Assembly: GCF_040115645.1 (NCBI RefSeq) | Contig: NW_027096055.1 | Coordinates: 1 to 64,000 of the forward strand | Origin: Euwallacea fornicatus | Taxonomy: Eukaryota > Arthropoda > Insecta > Coleoptera > Curculionidae | Direction of reading: 5' to 3' | DNA: 64,000 nt | Shown: positions 26,049 to 41,008 of the stretch, piece by piece | Numbering within the stretch: position 1 is the stretch's first letter | Layout of the letters: each line of letters opens with the position of its first letter | Notes under the pieces: generated by a model | What the model saw: the letters and a program-made list of their open reading frames with translations, nothing else | Database searches by the model: none | What the model was told of the DNA's origin: nothing | Translations under genes and position numbers: made by a program

Positions 26049-28688
26049 ACTTTTGTGACTTTTCAAACTTTGAAGCTCGATAACTTTGGCAAATGTGGAC
26101 CAAATTTGTTAACCAAAGTGTCAAATTAATCAGCTCGACGAGATCTTTAAAATGACACAACACATCATTATTACATCTTGTTGAATTTCCAAGAAAAATA
26201 GTACATTATGTGGTCAAACTCACAACTTTTGTGACTTTTCAAACTTTGAAGCTCGATAACTTCGGCAAATGTGGACCAAATTTCTTAAACAAAGTGTCAA
26301 AGTAATCACCTCAACGAGATTTTGAAGATGTCACAACACATCATGATTACATCTTGTTGAACTTCCAAGAAAAATAGTACTTTATGTGCTCAAACACACA
26401 ACTTTTGTGACTTTTCAAACTTTGAAGCTCGATAGCTTCGGCAAATGAAGACCAAATTTGTTAAACAAAGTGTCAAATTAATCAGCTCGACGAGATCTTT
26501 AAAATGACACAACAATTCATGATTGCATCTTGTTGAATTTCCAAGAAAAATAGTAATATATGTGCTCAAACACACAACTTTTGTGACTTTTCAAAATTTG
26601 AAGCTCGATAACTTTGGCAAATGTGGACCAAATTTGTTAACCAAAGTGTCAAATTAATCAGCTCGACGAGATCTTTAAAATGACACAACAATTCATGATT
26701 GCATCTTGTTGAATTTCCAAGAAAAATAGTACTTTATGTGCTCAAACACACCACTTTTGTGACTTTTCCAATTTTGAAGCTCGATAACTTTGGCAAATGA
26801 AGACCAAATTTGTTAAACAAAGTGTCAAATTAATCAGCTCGACGAGATCTTTAAAATGACACAACAATTCATGATTGCATCTTGTTGAATTTCCAAGAAA
26901 AATAGTAATATATGTGCTCAAACACACAACTTTTGTGACTTTTCAAAATTTGAAGCTCGATAACTTTGGCAAATGTGGACCAAATTTGTTAACCAAAGTG
27001 TCAAATTAATCAGCTCGACGAGATCTTTAAAATGACACAACAATTCATGATTGCATCTTGTTGAATTTCCAAGAAAAATAGTACTTTATGTGCTCAAACA
27101 CACCACTTTTGTGACTTTTCCAATTTTGAAGCTCGATAACTTTGGCAAATGAAGACCAAATTTGTTAAACAAAGTGTCAAATTAATCAGCTCGACGAGAT
27201 TTTGAAGATGTCACAACACATCATGATTACATCTTGTTGAACTTCCAGGAAAAATAGTACTTTATGTGCTCAAACACACAACTTTTGTGACTTTTCAAAC
27301 TTTGAAGCTCGATAACTTTGGCAAATGTGGACCAAATTTGTTAAACAAAGTGTCAAATTAATCAGCTCGACGAGATCTTTAAAATGACACAACAATTCAT
27401 GATTGCATCTTGTTGAATTTCCAAGAAAAATAGTACTTTATGTGCTCAAACACACATATTTTGTTACTTTTCAAACTTTGAAGCTCGATAACTTCGGCAA
27501 ATGTGGACCAAATTTCTTAAACAAAGTGTCAAATTAATCAGCTCGACGAGATCTTTAAAATGACACAACAATTCATGATTGCATCTTGTTGAATTTCCAA
27601 GAAAAATAGTACTTTATGTGCTCAAACACACAACTTTTGTGACTTTTCAAACTTTGAAGCTCGATAACTTTGGCAAATGTGGACCAAATTTGTTAACCAA
27701 AGTGTCAAATTAATCAGCTCGACGAGATCTTTAAAATGACACAACAATTCATGATTGCATCTTGTTGAATTTCCAAGAAAAATAGTACTTTATGTGCTCA
27801 AACACACAACTTTTGTGACTTTTCAAACTTTGAAGCTCGATAGCTTCGGCAAATGAAGACCAAATTTGTTAAACAAAGTGTCAAATTAATCAGCTCGACG
27901 AGATCTTTAAAATGACACAACAATTCATGATTGCATCTTGTTGAATTTCCAAGAAAAATAGTAATATATGTGCTCAAACACACAACTTTTGTGACTTTTC
28001 AAAATTTGAAGCTCGATAACTTTGGCAAATGTGGACCAAATTTGTTAACCAAAGTGTCAAATTAATCAGCTCGACGAGATCTTTAAAATGACACAACAAT
28101 TCATGATTGCATCTTGTTGAATTTCCAAGAAAAATAGTAATATATGTGCTCAAACACACAACTTTTGTGACTTTTCAAAATTTGAAGCTCGATAACTTTG
28201 GCAAATGTGGACCAAATTTGTTAACCAAAGTGTCAAATTAATCAGCTCGACGAAATCTTTAAAATGACACAACAATTCATGATTGCATCTTGTTGAATTT
28301 CCAAGAAAAATAGTAATATATGTGCTCAAACACACAACTTTTGTGACTTTTCAAAATTTGAAGCTCGATAACTTTGGCAAATGTGGACCAAATTTGTTAA
28401 CCAAAGTGTCAAATTAATCAGCTCGACGAGATCTTTAAAATGACACAACAATTCATGATTGCATCTTGTTGAATTTCCAAGAAAAATAGTACTTTATGTG
28501 CTCAAACACACAACTTTTGTGACTTTTCAAACTTTGAAGCTCGATAGCTTCGGCAAATGAAGACCAAATTTGTTAAACAAAGTGTCAAATTAATCAGCTC
28601 GACGAGATCTTTAAAATGACACAACAATTCATGATTGCATCTTGTTGAATTTCCAAGAAAAATAGTAATATATGTGCTCAAACACACA
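26049..28688 (+). repeat. 15-mer HOR, copy 1 (2640 bp)
   Basis: Order G2-M-A-B-C1-B-D-E2-F-E-A-B(TAATATA tail)-L-B-A. Its first twelve monomers recur in the same order from 28689. It contains the 8-mer core at 26401-27808. Confidence 0.85.
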
Positions 28689-31328
28689 ACTTTTGTGACT
28701 TTTCAAACTTTGAAGCTCGATAACTTTGGCAAATGTGGACCAAATTTGTTAACCAAAGTGTCAAATTAATCAGCTCGACGAGATCTTTAAAATGACACAA
28801 CACATCATTATTACATCTTGTTGAATTTCCAAGAAAAATAGTACATTATGTGGTCAAACTCACAACTTTTGTGACTTTTCAAACTTTGAAGCTCGATAAC
28901 TTCGGCAAATGTGGACCAAATTTCTTAAACAAAGTGTCAAAGTAATCACCTCAACGAGATTTTGAAGATGTCACAACACATCATGATTACATCTTGTTGA
29001 ACTTCCAAGAAAAATAGTACTTTATTTGCTCAAACACACAACTTTTGTGACTTTTCAAACTTTGAAGCTCGATAGCTTCGGCAAATGAAGACCAAATTTG
29101 TTAAACAAAGTGTCAAATTAATCAGCTCGACGAGATCTTTAAAATGACACAACAATTCATGATTGCATCTTGTTGAATTTCCAAGAAAAATAGTAATATA
29201 TGTGCTCAAACACACAACTTTTGTGACTTTTCAAAATTTGAAGCTCGATAACTTTGGCAAATGTGGACCAAATTTGTTAACCAAAGTGTCAAATTAATCA
29301 GCTCGACGAGATCTTTAAAATGACACAACAATTCATGATTGCATCTTGTTGAATTTCCAAGAAAAATAGTACTTTATGTGCTCAAACACACCACTTTTGT
29401 GACTTTTCCAATTTTGAAGCTCGATAACTTTGGCAAATGAAGACCAAATTTGTTAAACAAAGTGTCAAATTAATCAGCTCGACGAGATCTTTAAAATGAC
29501 ACAACAATTCATGATTGCATCTTGTTGAATTTCCAAGAAAAATAGTAATATATGTGCTCAAACACACAACTTTTGTGACTTTTCAAAATTTGAAGCTCGA
29601 TAACTTTGGCAAATGTGGACCAAATTTGTTAACCAAAGTGTCAAATTAATCAGCTCGACGAGATCTTTAAAATGACACAACAATTCATGATTGCATCTTG
29701 TTGAATTTCCAAGAAAAATAGTACTTTATGTGCTCAAACACACCACTTTTGTGACTTTTCCAATTTTGAAGCTCGATAACTTTGGCAAATGAAGACCAAA
29801 TTTGTTAAACAAAGTGTCAAATTAATCAGCTCGACGAGATTTTGAAGATGTCACAACACATCATGATTACATCTTGTTGAACTTCCAGGAAAAATAGTAC
29901 TTTATGTGCTCAAACACACAACTTTTGTGACTTTTCAAACTTTGAAGCTCGATAACTTTGGCAAATGTGGACCAAATTTGTTAAACAAAGTGTCAAATTA
30001 ATCAGCTCGACGAGATCTTTAAAATGACACAACAATTCATGATTGCATCTTGTTGAATTTCCAAGAAAAATAGTACTTTATGTGCTCAAACACACATATT
30101 TTGTTACTTTTCAAACTTTGAAGCTCGATAACTTCGGCAAATGTGGACCAAATTTCTTAAACAAAGTGTCAAATTAATCAGCTCGACGAGATCTTTAAAA
30201 TGACACAACAATTCATGATTGCATCTTGTTGAATTTCCAAGAAAAATAGTACTTTATGTGCTCAAACACACAACTTTTGTGACTTTTCAAACTTTGAAGC
30301 TCGATAACTTTGGCAAATGTGGACCAAATTTGTTAACCAAAGTGTCAAATTAATCAGCTCGACGAGATCTTTAAAATGACACAACAATTCATGATTGCAT
30401 CTTGTTGAATTTCCAAGAAAAATAGTACTTTATGTGCTCAAACACACAACTTTTGTGACTTTTCAAACTTTGAAGCTCGATAGCTTCGGCAAATGAAGAC
30501 CAAATTTGTTAAACAAAGTGTCAAATTAATCAGCTCGACGAGATCTTTAAAATGACACAACAATTCATGATTGCATCTTGTTGAATTTCCAAGAAAAATA
30601 GTAATATATGTGCTCAAACACACAACTTTTGTGACTTTTCAAAATTTGAAGCTCGATAACTTTGGCAAATGTGGACCAAATTTGTTAACCAAAGTGTCAA
30701 ATTAATCAGCTCGACGAGATCTTTAAAATGACACAACAATTCATGATTGCATCTTGTTGAATTTCCAAGAAAAATAGTAATATATGTGCTCAAACACACA
30801 ACTTTTGTGACTTTTCAAAATTTGAAGCTCGATAACTTTGGCAAATGTGGACCAAATTTGTTAAACAAAGTGTCAAATTAATCAGCTCGACGAGATCTTT
30901 AAAATGACACAACAATTCATGATTGCATCTTGTTGAATTTCCAAGAAAAATAGTACTTTATGTGCTCAAACACACCACTTTTGTGACTTTTCCAATTTTG
31001 AAGCTCGATAACTTTGGCAAATGAAGACCAAATTTGTTAAACAAAGTGTCAAATTAATCAGCTCGACGAGATTTTGAAGATGTCACAACACATCATGATT
31101 ACATCTTGTTGAACTTCCAGGAAAAATAGTACTTTATGTGCTCAAACACACAACTTTTGTGACTTTTCAAACTTTGAAGCTCGATAACTTTGGCAAATGT
31201 GGACCAAATTTGTTAAACAAAGTGTCAAATTAATCAGCTTGACGAGATTTTGAATATGTCACAACACATCATGATTGCATCTTGTTGAATTTCCAAGAAA
31301 AATAGTACTTTATGTGCTCAAACACACA
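28689..31328 (+). repeat. 15-mer HOR, copy 2, diverging at its end
   Basis: The first twelve monomers match copy 1. The last three are a B-like monomer with TTAAAC (30801-30976), then D and H, which lead into the third copy of the 10-mer at 31329. A private G-to-T at 29026 (TTTATTTGCT) marks this copy. Confidence 0.85.
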
Positions 31329-33088
31329 TATTTTGTTACTTTTCAAACTTTGAAGCTCGATAACTTCGGCAAATGTGGACCAAATTTCTTAAACAAAGTG
31401 TCAAATTAATCAGCTCGACGAGATCTTTAAAATGACACAACAATTCATGATTGCATCTTGTTGAATTTCCAAGAAAAATAGTACTTTATGTGCTCAAACA
31501 CACAACTTTTGTGACTTTTCAAACTTTGAAGCTCGATAACTTTGGCAAATGTGGACCAAATTTGTTAACCAAAGTGACAAATTAATCAGCTCGACGAGAT
31601 CTTTAAAATGACATAACACATCATTATTACATCTTGTTGAATTTCCAAGAAAAATAGTACTTTATGTGCTCAAACACACAACTTTTGTGACTTTTCAAAC
31701 TTTGAAGCTCGATAACTTTGGCAAATGTGGACCAAATTTGTTAACCAAAGTGTCAAATTAATCAGCTCGACGAGATCTTTAAAATGACACAACAATTCAT
31801 GATTGCATCTTGTTGAATTTCCAAGAAAAATAGTACTTTATGTGCTCAAACACACAACTTTTGTGACTTTTCAAACTTTGAAGCTCGATAACTTCGGCAA
31901 ATGAGGACCAAATTTGTTAAATAAAGTGTCAAATTAATCAGCTTGACGAGATTTTGAATATGTCACAACACATCATGATTGCATCTTGTTGAATTTCCAA
32001 GAAAAATAGTACTTTATGTGCTCAAACACACATATTTTGTTACTTTTCAAATTTTGAAGATCGATAACTTCGGCAAATGTGGACCAAATTTGTTAACCAA
32101 AGTGTCAAATTAATCAGCTCGACGAGATCTTTAAAATGACACAACAATTCATGATTGCATCTTGTTGAATTTCCAAGAAAAATAGTACTTTATGTGCTCA
32201 AACACACATATTTTGTGACTTTTCAAACTTTGAAGCTCGATAACTTCGGCAAATGTGGACCAAATTTCTTAAACAAAGTGTCAAATTAATCAGCTCGACG
32301 AGATCTTTAAAATGACACAACAATTCATGATTGCATCTTGTTGAATTTCCAAGAAAAATAGTAATATATGTGCTCAAACACACAACTTTTGTGACTTTTC
32401 AAACTTTGAAGCTCGATAGCTTCGGCAAATGAAGACCAAATTTGTTAAACAAAGTGTCAAATTAATCAGCTCGACGAGATCTTTAAAATGACACAACAAT
32501 TCATGATTGCATCTTGTTGAATTTCCAAGAAAAATAGTACTTTATGTGCTCAAACACACAACTTTTGTGACTTTTCAAACTTTGAAGCTCGATAGCTTCG
32601 GCAAATGAAGACCAAATTTGTTAAACAAAGTGTCAAATTAATCAGCTCGACGAGATCTTTAAAATGACACAACAATTCATGATTGCATCTTGTTGAATTT
32701 CCAAGAAAAATAGTAATATATGTGCTCAAACACACAACTTTTGTGACTTTTCAAAATTTGAAGCTCGATAACTTTGGCAAATGTGGACCAAATTTGTTAA
32801 CCAAAGTGTCAAATTAATCAGCTCGACGAAATCTTTAAAATGACACAACAATTCATGATTGCATCTTGTTGAATTTCCAAGAAAAATAGTAATATATGTG
32901 CTCAAACACACAACTTTTGTGACTTTTCAAAATTTGAAGCTCGATAACTTTGGCAAATGTGGACCAAATTTGTTAACCAAAGTGTCAAATTAATCAGCTC
33001 GACGAGATCTTTAAAATGACACAACAATTCATGATTGCATCTTGTTGAATTTCCAAGAAAAATAGTACTTTATGTGCTCAAACACACA
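31329..33088 (+). repeat. 10-mer HOR, copy 3
   Basis: F-Gp-E-I-J-K-A2-A-L-B, the same order and rare alleles as at 10385 and 12145, about 19 kb away. As in the 14-mers, it is preceded by D-H. Confidence 0.9.
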
Positions 33089-35200
33089 ACTTTTGTGACT
33101 TTTCAAACTTTGAAGCTCGATAGCTTCGGCAAATGAAGACCAAATTTGTTAAACAAAGTGTCAAATTAATCAGCTCGACGAGATCTTTAAAATGTCACAA
33201 CAATTCATGATTGCATCTTGTTGAATTTCCAAGAAAAATAGTAATATATGTGCTCAAACACACAACTTTTGTGACTTTTCCAATTTTGAAGCTCGATAAC
33301 TTTGGCAAATGAAGACCAAATTTGTTAAACAAAGTGTCAAATTAATCAGCTCGACGAGATCTTTAAAATGACACAACAATTCATGATTGCATCTTGTTGA
33401 ATTTCCAAGAAAAATAGTAATATATGTGCTCAAACACACAACTTTTGTGACTTTTCAAACTTTGAAGCTCGATAACTTTGGCAAATGTGGACCAAATTTG
33501 TTAACCAAAGTGTCAAATTAATCAGCTCGACGAGATCTTTAAAATGACACAACACATCATTATTACATCTTGTTGAATTTCCAAGAAAAATAGTACATTA
33601 TGTGGTCAAACTCACAACTTTTGTGACTTTTCAAACTTTGAAGCTCGATAACTTCGGCAAATGTGGACCAAATTTCTTAAACAAAGTGTCAAAGTAATCA
33701 CCTCAACGAGATTTTGAAGATGTCACAACACATCATGATTACATCTTGTTGAACTTCCAAGAAAAATAGTACTTTATGTGCTCAAACACACAACTTTTGT
33801 GACTTTTCAAATTTTGAAGCTCGATAACTTCGGCAAATGAGGACCAAATTTGTTAAATAAAGTGTCAAATTAATCAGCTTGACGAGATTTTGAATATGTC
33901 ACAACACATCATGATTGCATCTTGTTGAATTTCCAAGAAAAATAGTACTTTATGTGCTCAAACACACATATTTTGTTACTTTTCAAACTTTGAAGCTCGA
34001 TAACTTCGGCAAATGTGGACCAAATTTCTTAAACAAAGTGTCAAATTAATCAGCTCGACGAGATCTTTAAAATGACACAACAATTCATGATTGCATCTTG
34101 TTGAATTTCCAAGAAAAATAGTACTTTATGTGCTCAAACACACAACTTTTGTGACTTTTCAAATTTTGAAGCTCGATAACTTTGGCAAATGTGGACCAAA
34201 TTTGTTAAACAAAGTGTCAAATTAATCAGCTCGACGAGATCTTTAAAATGACACAACAATTCATGATTGCATCTTGTTGAATTTCCAAGAAAAATAGTAC
34301 TTTATGTGCTCAAACACACAACTTTTGTGACTTTTCAAACTTTGAAGCTCGATAACTTTGGCAAATGTGGACCAAATTTGTTAACCAAAGTGTCAAATTA
34401 ATCAGCTCGACGAGATCTTTAAAATGACACAACAATTCATGATTGCATCTTGTTGAATTTCCAAGAAAAATAGTAATATATGTGCTCAAACACACAACTT
34501 TTGTGACTTTTCAAACTTTGAAGCTCGATAGCTTCGGCAAATGAAGACCAAATTTGTTAAACAAAGTGTCAAATTAATCAGCTCGACGAGATCTTTAAAA
34601 TGACACAACAATTCATGATTGCATCTTGTTGAATTTCCAAGAAAAATAGTACTTTATGTGCTCAAACACACAACTTTTGTGACTTTTCAAACTTTGAAGC
34701 TCGATAGCTTCGGCAAATGAAGACCAAATTTGTTAAACAAAGTGTCAAATTAATCAGCTCGACGAGATCTTTAAAATGACACAACAATTCATGATTGCAT
34801 CTTGTTGAATTTCCAAGAAAAATAGTAATATATGTGCTCAAACACACAACTTTTGTGACTTTTCAAAATTTGAAGCTCGATAACTTTGGCAAATGTGGAC
34901 CAAATTTGTTAACCAAAGTGTCAAATTAATCAGCTCGACGAAATCTTTAAAATGACACAACAATTCATGATTGCATCTTGTTGAATTTCCAAGAAAAATA
35001 GTAATATATGTGCTCAAACACACAACTTTTGTGACTTTTCAAAATTTGAAGCTCGATAACTTTGGCAAATGTGGACCAAATTTGTTAACCAAAGTGTCAA
35101 ATTAATCAGCTCGACGAGATCTTTAAAATGACACAACAATTCATGATTGCATCTTGTTGAATTTCCAAGAAAAATAGTACTTTATGTGCTCAAACACACA
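33089..35200 (+). repeat. Transition block with first I2 and P monomers
   Basis: Order A3-C1-G2-M-I2-F-P-Et-A2-A-L-B. I2 (33793-33968) is type I with T instead of C at m20. It first appears here and then becomes a regular member of the right half of the window. The last five monomers (Et-A2-A-L-B, 34321-35200) recur at 51921-52800 and 53505-54384. Confidence 0.8.
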
Positions 35201-38192
35201 ACTTTTGTGACTTTTCAAACTTTGAAGCTCGATAGCTTCGGCAAATGAAGACCAAATTTGTTAAACAAAGTGTCAAATTAATCAGCTCGACGAGATCTTT
35301 AAAATGACACAACAATTCATGATTGCATCTTGTTGAATTTCCAAGAAAAATAGTAATATATGTGCTCAAACACACAACTTTTGTGACTTTTCCAATTTTG
35401 AAGCTCGATAACTTTGGCAAATGAAGACCAAATTTGTTAAACAAAGTGTCAAATTAATCAGCTCGACGAGATCTTTAAAATGACACAACAATTCATGATT
35501 GCATCTTGTTGAATTTCCAAGAAAAATAGTACTTTATGTGCTCAAACACACAACTTTTGTGACTTTTCAAACTTTGAAGCTCGATAGCTTCGGCAAATGA
35601 AGACCAAATTTGTTAAACAAAGTGTCAAATTAATCAGCTCGACGAGATCTTTAAAATGACACAACAATTCATGATTGCATCTTGTTGAATTTCCAAGAAA
35701 AATAGTACATTATGTGGTCAAACTCACAACTTTTGTGACTTTTCAAACTTTGAAGCTCGATAACTTCGGCAAATGTGGACCAAATTTCTTAAACAAAGTG
35801 TCAAAGTAATCACCTCAACGAGATTTTGAAGATGTCACAACACATCATGATTGCATCTTGTTGAATTTCCAAGAAAAATAGTACTTTATGTGCTCAAACA
35901 CACATATTTTGTTACTTTTCAAACTTTGAAGCTCGATAACTTCGGCAAATGTGGACCAAATTTCTTAAACAAAGTGTCAAATTAATCAGCTCGACGAGAT
36001 CTTTAAAATGACACAACAATTCATGATTGCATCTTGTTGAATTTCCAAGAAAAATAGTACTTTATGTGCTCAAACACACAACTTTTGTGACTTTTCAAAT
36101 TTTGAAGCTCGATAACTTTGGCAAATGTGGACCAAATTTGTTAAACAAAGTGTCAAATTAATCAGCTCGACGAGATCTTTAAAATGACACAACAATTCAT
36201 GATTGCATCTTGTTGAATTTCCAAGAAAAATAGTACTTTATGTGCTCAAACACACAACTTTTGTGACTTTTCAAACTTTGAAGCTCGATAACTTTGGCAA
36301 ATGTGGACCAAATTTGTTAAACAAAGTGTCAAATTAATCAGCTTGACGAGATTTTGAATATGTCACAACACATCATGATTGCATCTTGTTGAATTTCCAA
36401 GAAAAATAGTACTTTATGTGCTCAAACACACATATTTTGTTACTTTTCAAACTTTGAAGCTCGATAACTTCGGCAAATGTGGACCAAATTTCTTAAACAA
36501 AGTGTCAAATTAATCAGCTCGACGAGATCTTTAAAATGACACAACAATTCATGATTGCATCTTGTTGAATTTCCAAGAAAAATAGTACTTTATGTGCTCA
36601 AACACACAACTTTTGTGACTTTTCAAACTTTGAAGCTCGATAACTTTGGCAAATGTGGACCAAATTTGTTAACCAAAGTGACAAATTAATCAGCTCGACG
36701 AGATCTTTAAAATGACATAACACATCATTATTACATCTTGTTGAATTTCCAAGAAAAATAGTACTTTATGTGCTCAAACACACAACTTTTGTGACTTTTC
36801 AAACTTTGAAGCTCGATAACTTTGGCAAATGTGGACCAAATTTGTTAACCAAAGTGTCAAATTAATCAGCTCGACGAGATCTTTAAAATGACACAACAAT
36901 TCATGATTGCATCTTGTTGAATTTCCAAGAAAAATAGTACTTTATGTGCTCAAACACACAACTTTTGTGACTTTTCAAACTTTGAAGCTCGATAACTTCG
37001 GCAAATGAGGACCAAATTTGTTAAATAAAGTGTCAAATTAATCAGCTTGACGAGATTTTGAATATGTCACAACACATCATGATTGCATCTTGTTGAATTT
37101 CCAAGAAAAATAGTACTTTATGTGCTCAAACACACATATTTTGTTACTTTTCAAATTTTGAAGATCGATAACTTCGGCAAATGTGGACCAAATTTGTTAA
37201 CCAAAGTGTCAAATTAATCAGCTCGACGAGATCTTTAAAATGACACAACAATTCATGATTGCATCTTGTTGAATTTCCAAGAAAAATAGTACTTTATGTG
37301 CTCAAACACACATATTTTGTGACTTTTCAAACTTTGAAGCTCGATAACTTCGGCAAATGTGGACCAAATTTCTTAAACAAAGTGTCAAATTAATCAGCTC
37401 GACGAGATCTTTAAAATGACACAACAATTCATGATTGCATCTTGTTGAATTTCCAAGAAAAATAGTAATATATGTGCTCAAACACACAACTTTTGTGACT
37501 TTTCAAACTTTGAAGCTCGATAGCTTCGGCAAATGAAGACCAAATTTGTTAAACAAAGTGTCAAATTAATCAGCTCGACGAGATCTTTAAAATGACACAA
37601 CAATTCATGATTGCATCTTGTTGAATTTCCAAGAAAAATAGTACTTTATGTGCTCAAACACACAACTTTTGTGACTTTTCAAACTTTGAAGCTCGATAGC
37701 TTCGGCAAATGAAGACCAAATTTGTTAAACAAAGTGTCAAATTAATCAGCTCGACGAGATCTTTAAAATGACACAACAATTCATGATTGCATCTTGTTGA
37801 ATTTCCAAGAAAAATAGTAATATATGTGCTCAAACACACAACTTTTGTGACTTTTCAAAATTTGAAGCTCGATAACTTTGGCAAATGTGGACCAAATTTG
37901 TTAACCAAAGTGTCAAATTAATCAGCTCGACGAAATCTTTAAAATGACACAACAATTCATGATTGCATCTTGTTGAATTTCCAAGAAAAATAGTAATATA
38001 TGTGCTCAAACACACAACTTTTGTGACTTTTCAAAATTTGAAGCTCGATAACTTTGGCAAATGTGGACCAAATTTGTTAACCAAAGTGTCAAATTAATCA
38101 GCTCGACGAGATCTTTAAAATGACACAACAATTCATGATTGCATCTTGTTGAATTTCCAAGAAAAATAGTACTTTATGTGCTCAAACACACA
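35201..38192 (+). repeat. 17-mer HOR (2992 bp)
   Basis: Order A-C3-A(TACATTA tail)-M(GATTGC end)-F-P-H-F-Gp-E-I-J-K-A2-A-L-B. It contains the fourth copy of the 10-mer (36433-38192). The A monomer at 35553 carries the G2-type tail TACATTATGTGG, so G2 has apparently been replaced by an A/G2 hybrid in front of M. Confidence 0.88.
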
Positions 38193-41008
38193 ACTTTTGT
38201 GACTTTTCAAACTTTGAAGCTCGATAGCTTCGGCAAATGAAGACCAAATTTGTTAAACAAAGTGTCAAATTAATCAGCTCGACGAGATCTTTAAAATGAC
38301 ACAACAATTCATGATTGCATCTTGTTGAATTTCCAAGAAAAATAGTAATATATGTGCTCAAACACACAACTTTTGTGACTTTTCCAATTTTGAAGCTCGA
38401 TAACTTTGGCAAATGAAGACCAAATTTGTTAAACAAAGTGTCAAATTAATCAGCTCGACGAGATCTTTAAAATGACACAACAATTCATGATTGCATCTTG
38501 TTGAATTTCCAAGAAAAATAGTACTTTATGTGCTCAAACACACAACTTTTGTGACTTTTCAAACTTTGAAGCTCGATAGCTTCGGCAAATGAAGACCAAA
38601 TTTGTTAAACAAAGTGTCAAATTAATCAGCTCGACGAGATCTTTAAAATGACACAACAATTCATGATTGCATCTTGTTGAATTTCCAAGAAAAATAGTAC
38701 ATTATGTGGTCAAACTCACAACTTTTGTGACTTTTCAAACTTTGAAGCTCGATAACTTCGGCAAATGTGGACCAAATTTCTTAAACAAAGTGTCAAAGTA
38801 ATCACCTCAACGAGATTTTGAAGATGTCACAACACATCATGATTGCATCTTGTTGAATTTCCAAGAAAAATAGTACTTTATGTGCTCAAACACACATATT
38901 TTGTTACTTTTCAAACTTTGAAGCTCGATAACTTCGGCAAATGTGGACCAAATTTCTTAAACAAAGTGTCAAATTAATCAGCTCGACGAGATCTTTAAAA
39001 TGACACAACAATTCATGATTGCATCTTGTTGAATTTCCAAGAAAAATAGTACTTTATGTGCTCAAACACACAACTTTTGTGACTTTTCAAATTTTGAAGC
39101 TCGATAACTTTGGCAAATGTGGACCAAATTTGTTAAACAAAGTGTCAAATTAATCAGCTCGACGAGATCTTTAAAATGACACAACAATTCATGATTGCAT
39201 CTTGTTGAATTTCCAAGAAAAATAGTACTTTATGTGCTCAAACACACAACTTTTGTGACTTTTCAAACTTTGAAGCTCGATAACTTTGGCAAATGTGGAC
39301 CAAATTTGTTAAACAAAGTGTCAAATTAATCAGCTTGACGAGATTTTGAATATGTCACAACACATCATGATTGCATCTTGTTGAATTTCCAAGAAAAATA
39401 GTACTTTATGTGCTCAAACACACATATTTTGTTACTTTTCAAACTTTGAAGCTCGATAACTTCGGCAAATGTGGACCAAATTTCTTAAACAAAGTGTCAA
39501 ATTAATCAGCTCGACGAGATCTTTAAAATGACACAACAATTCATGATTGCATCTTGTTGAATTTCCAAGAAAAATAGTACTTTATGTGCTCAAACACACA
39601 ACTTTTGTGACTTTTCAAACTTTGAAGCTCGATAACTTTGGCAAATGTGGACCAAATTTGTTAACCAAAGTGACAAATTAATCAGCTCGACGAGATCTTT
39701 AAAATGACATAACACATCATTATTACATCTTGTTGAATTTCCAAGAAAAATAGTACTTTATGTGCTCAAACACACAACTTTTGTGACTTTTCAAACTTTG
39801 AAGCTCGATAACTTTGGCAAATGTGGACCAAATTTGTTAACCAAAGTGTCAAATTAATCAGCTCGACGAGATCTTTAAAATGACACAACAATTCATGATT
39901 GCATCTTGTTGAATTTCCAAGAAAAATAGTACTTTATGTGCTCAAACACACAACTTTTGTGACTTTTCAAACTTTGAAGCTCGATAACTTCGGCAAATGA
40001 GGACCAAATTTGTTAAATAAAGTGTCAAATTAATCAGCTTGACGAGATTTTGAATATGTCACAACACATCATGATTGCATCTTGTTGAATTTCCAAGAAA
40101 AATAGTACTTTATGTGCTCAAACACACATATTTTGTTACTTTTCAAATTTTGAAGATCGATAACTTCGGCAAATGTGGACCAAATTTGTTAACCAAAGTG
40201 TCAAATTAATCAGCTCGACGAGATCTTTAAAATGACACAACAATTCATGATTGCATCTTGTTGAATTTCCAAGAAAAATAGTACTTTATGTGCTCAAACA
40301 CACATATTTTGTGACTTTTCAAACTTTGAAGCTCGATAACTTCGGCAAATGTGGACCAAATTTCTTAAACAAAGTGTCAAATTAATCAGCTCGACGAGAT
40401 CTTTAAAATGACACAACAATTCATGATTGCATCTTGTTGAATTTCCAAGAAAAATAGTAATATATGTGCTCAAACACACAACTTTTGTGACTTTTCAAAC
40501 TTTGAAGCTCGATAGCTTCGGCAAATGAAGACCAAATTTGTTAAACAAAGTGTCAAATTAATCAGCTCGACGAGATCTTTAAAATGACACAACAATTCAT
40601 GATTGCATCTTGTTGAATTTCCAAGAAAAATAGTAATATATGTGCTCAAACACACAACTTTTGTGACTTTTCAAAATTTGAAGCTCGATAACTTTGGCAA
40701 ATGTGGACCAAATTTGTTAACCAAAGTGTCAAATTAATCAGCTCGACGAAATCTTTAAAATGACACAACAATTCATGATTGCATCTTGTTGAATTTCCAA
40801 GAAAAATAGTAATATATGTGCTCAAACACACAACTTTTGTGACTTTTCAAAATTTGAAGCTCGATAACTTTGGCAAATGTGGACCAAATTTGTTAACCAA
40901 AGTGTCAAATTAATCAGCTCGACGAGATCTTTAAAATGACACAACAATTCATGATTGCATCTTGTTGAATTTCCAAGAAAAATAGTACTTTATGTGCTCA
41001 AACACACA
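38193..41008 (+). repeat. 16-mer derivative of the 17-mer (2816 bp)
   Basis: Same order as 35201-38192 including both hybrids, except that A2-A is reduced to a single A (40481-40656). The lost monomer is exactly one unit, as expected from unequal exchange between adjacent A2 and A, which differ only in their tails. The embedded 10-mer is thereby a 9-mer (39425-41008). Confidence 0.88.

Noticed and set aside
35190..35444. 84-codon minus-strand frames (also at 38182, 41702, 42406, 45222, 49622, 54374 and 61942)
   Set aside because: These are the same frame extended upstream through a C3-type monomer to a TTG start. They arise only from a TAATATA-tailed monomer (usually A) being followed by C3, and show no coding features.
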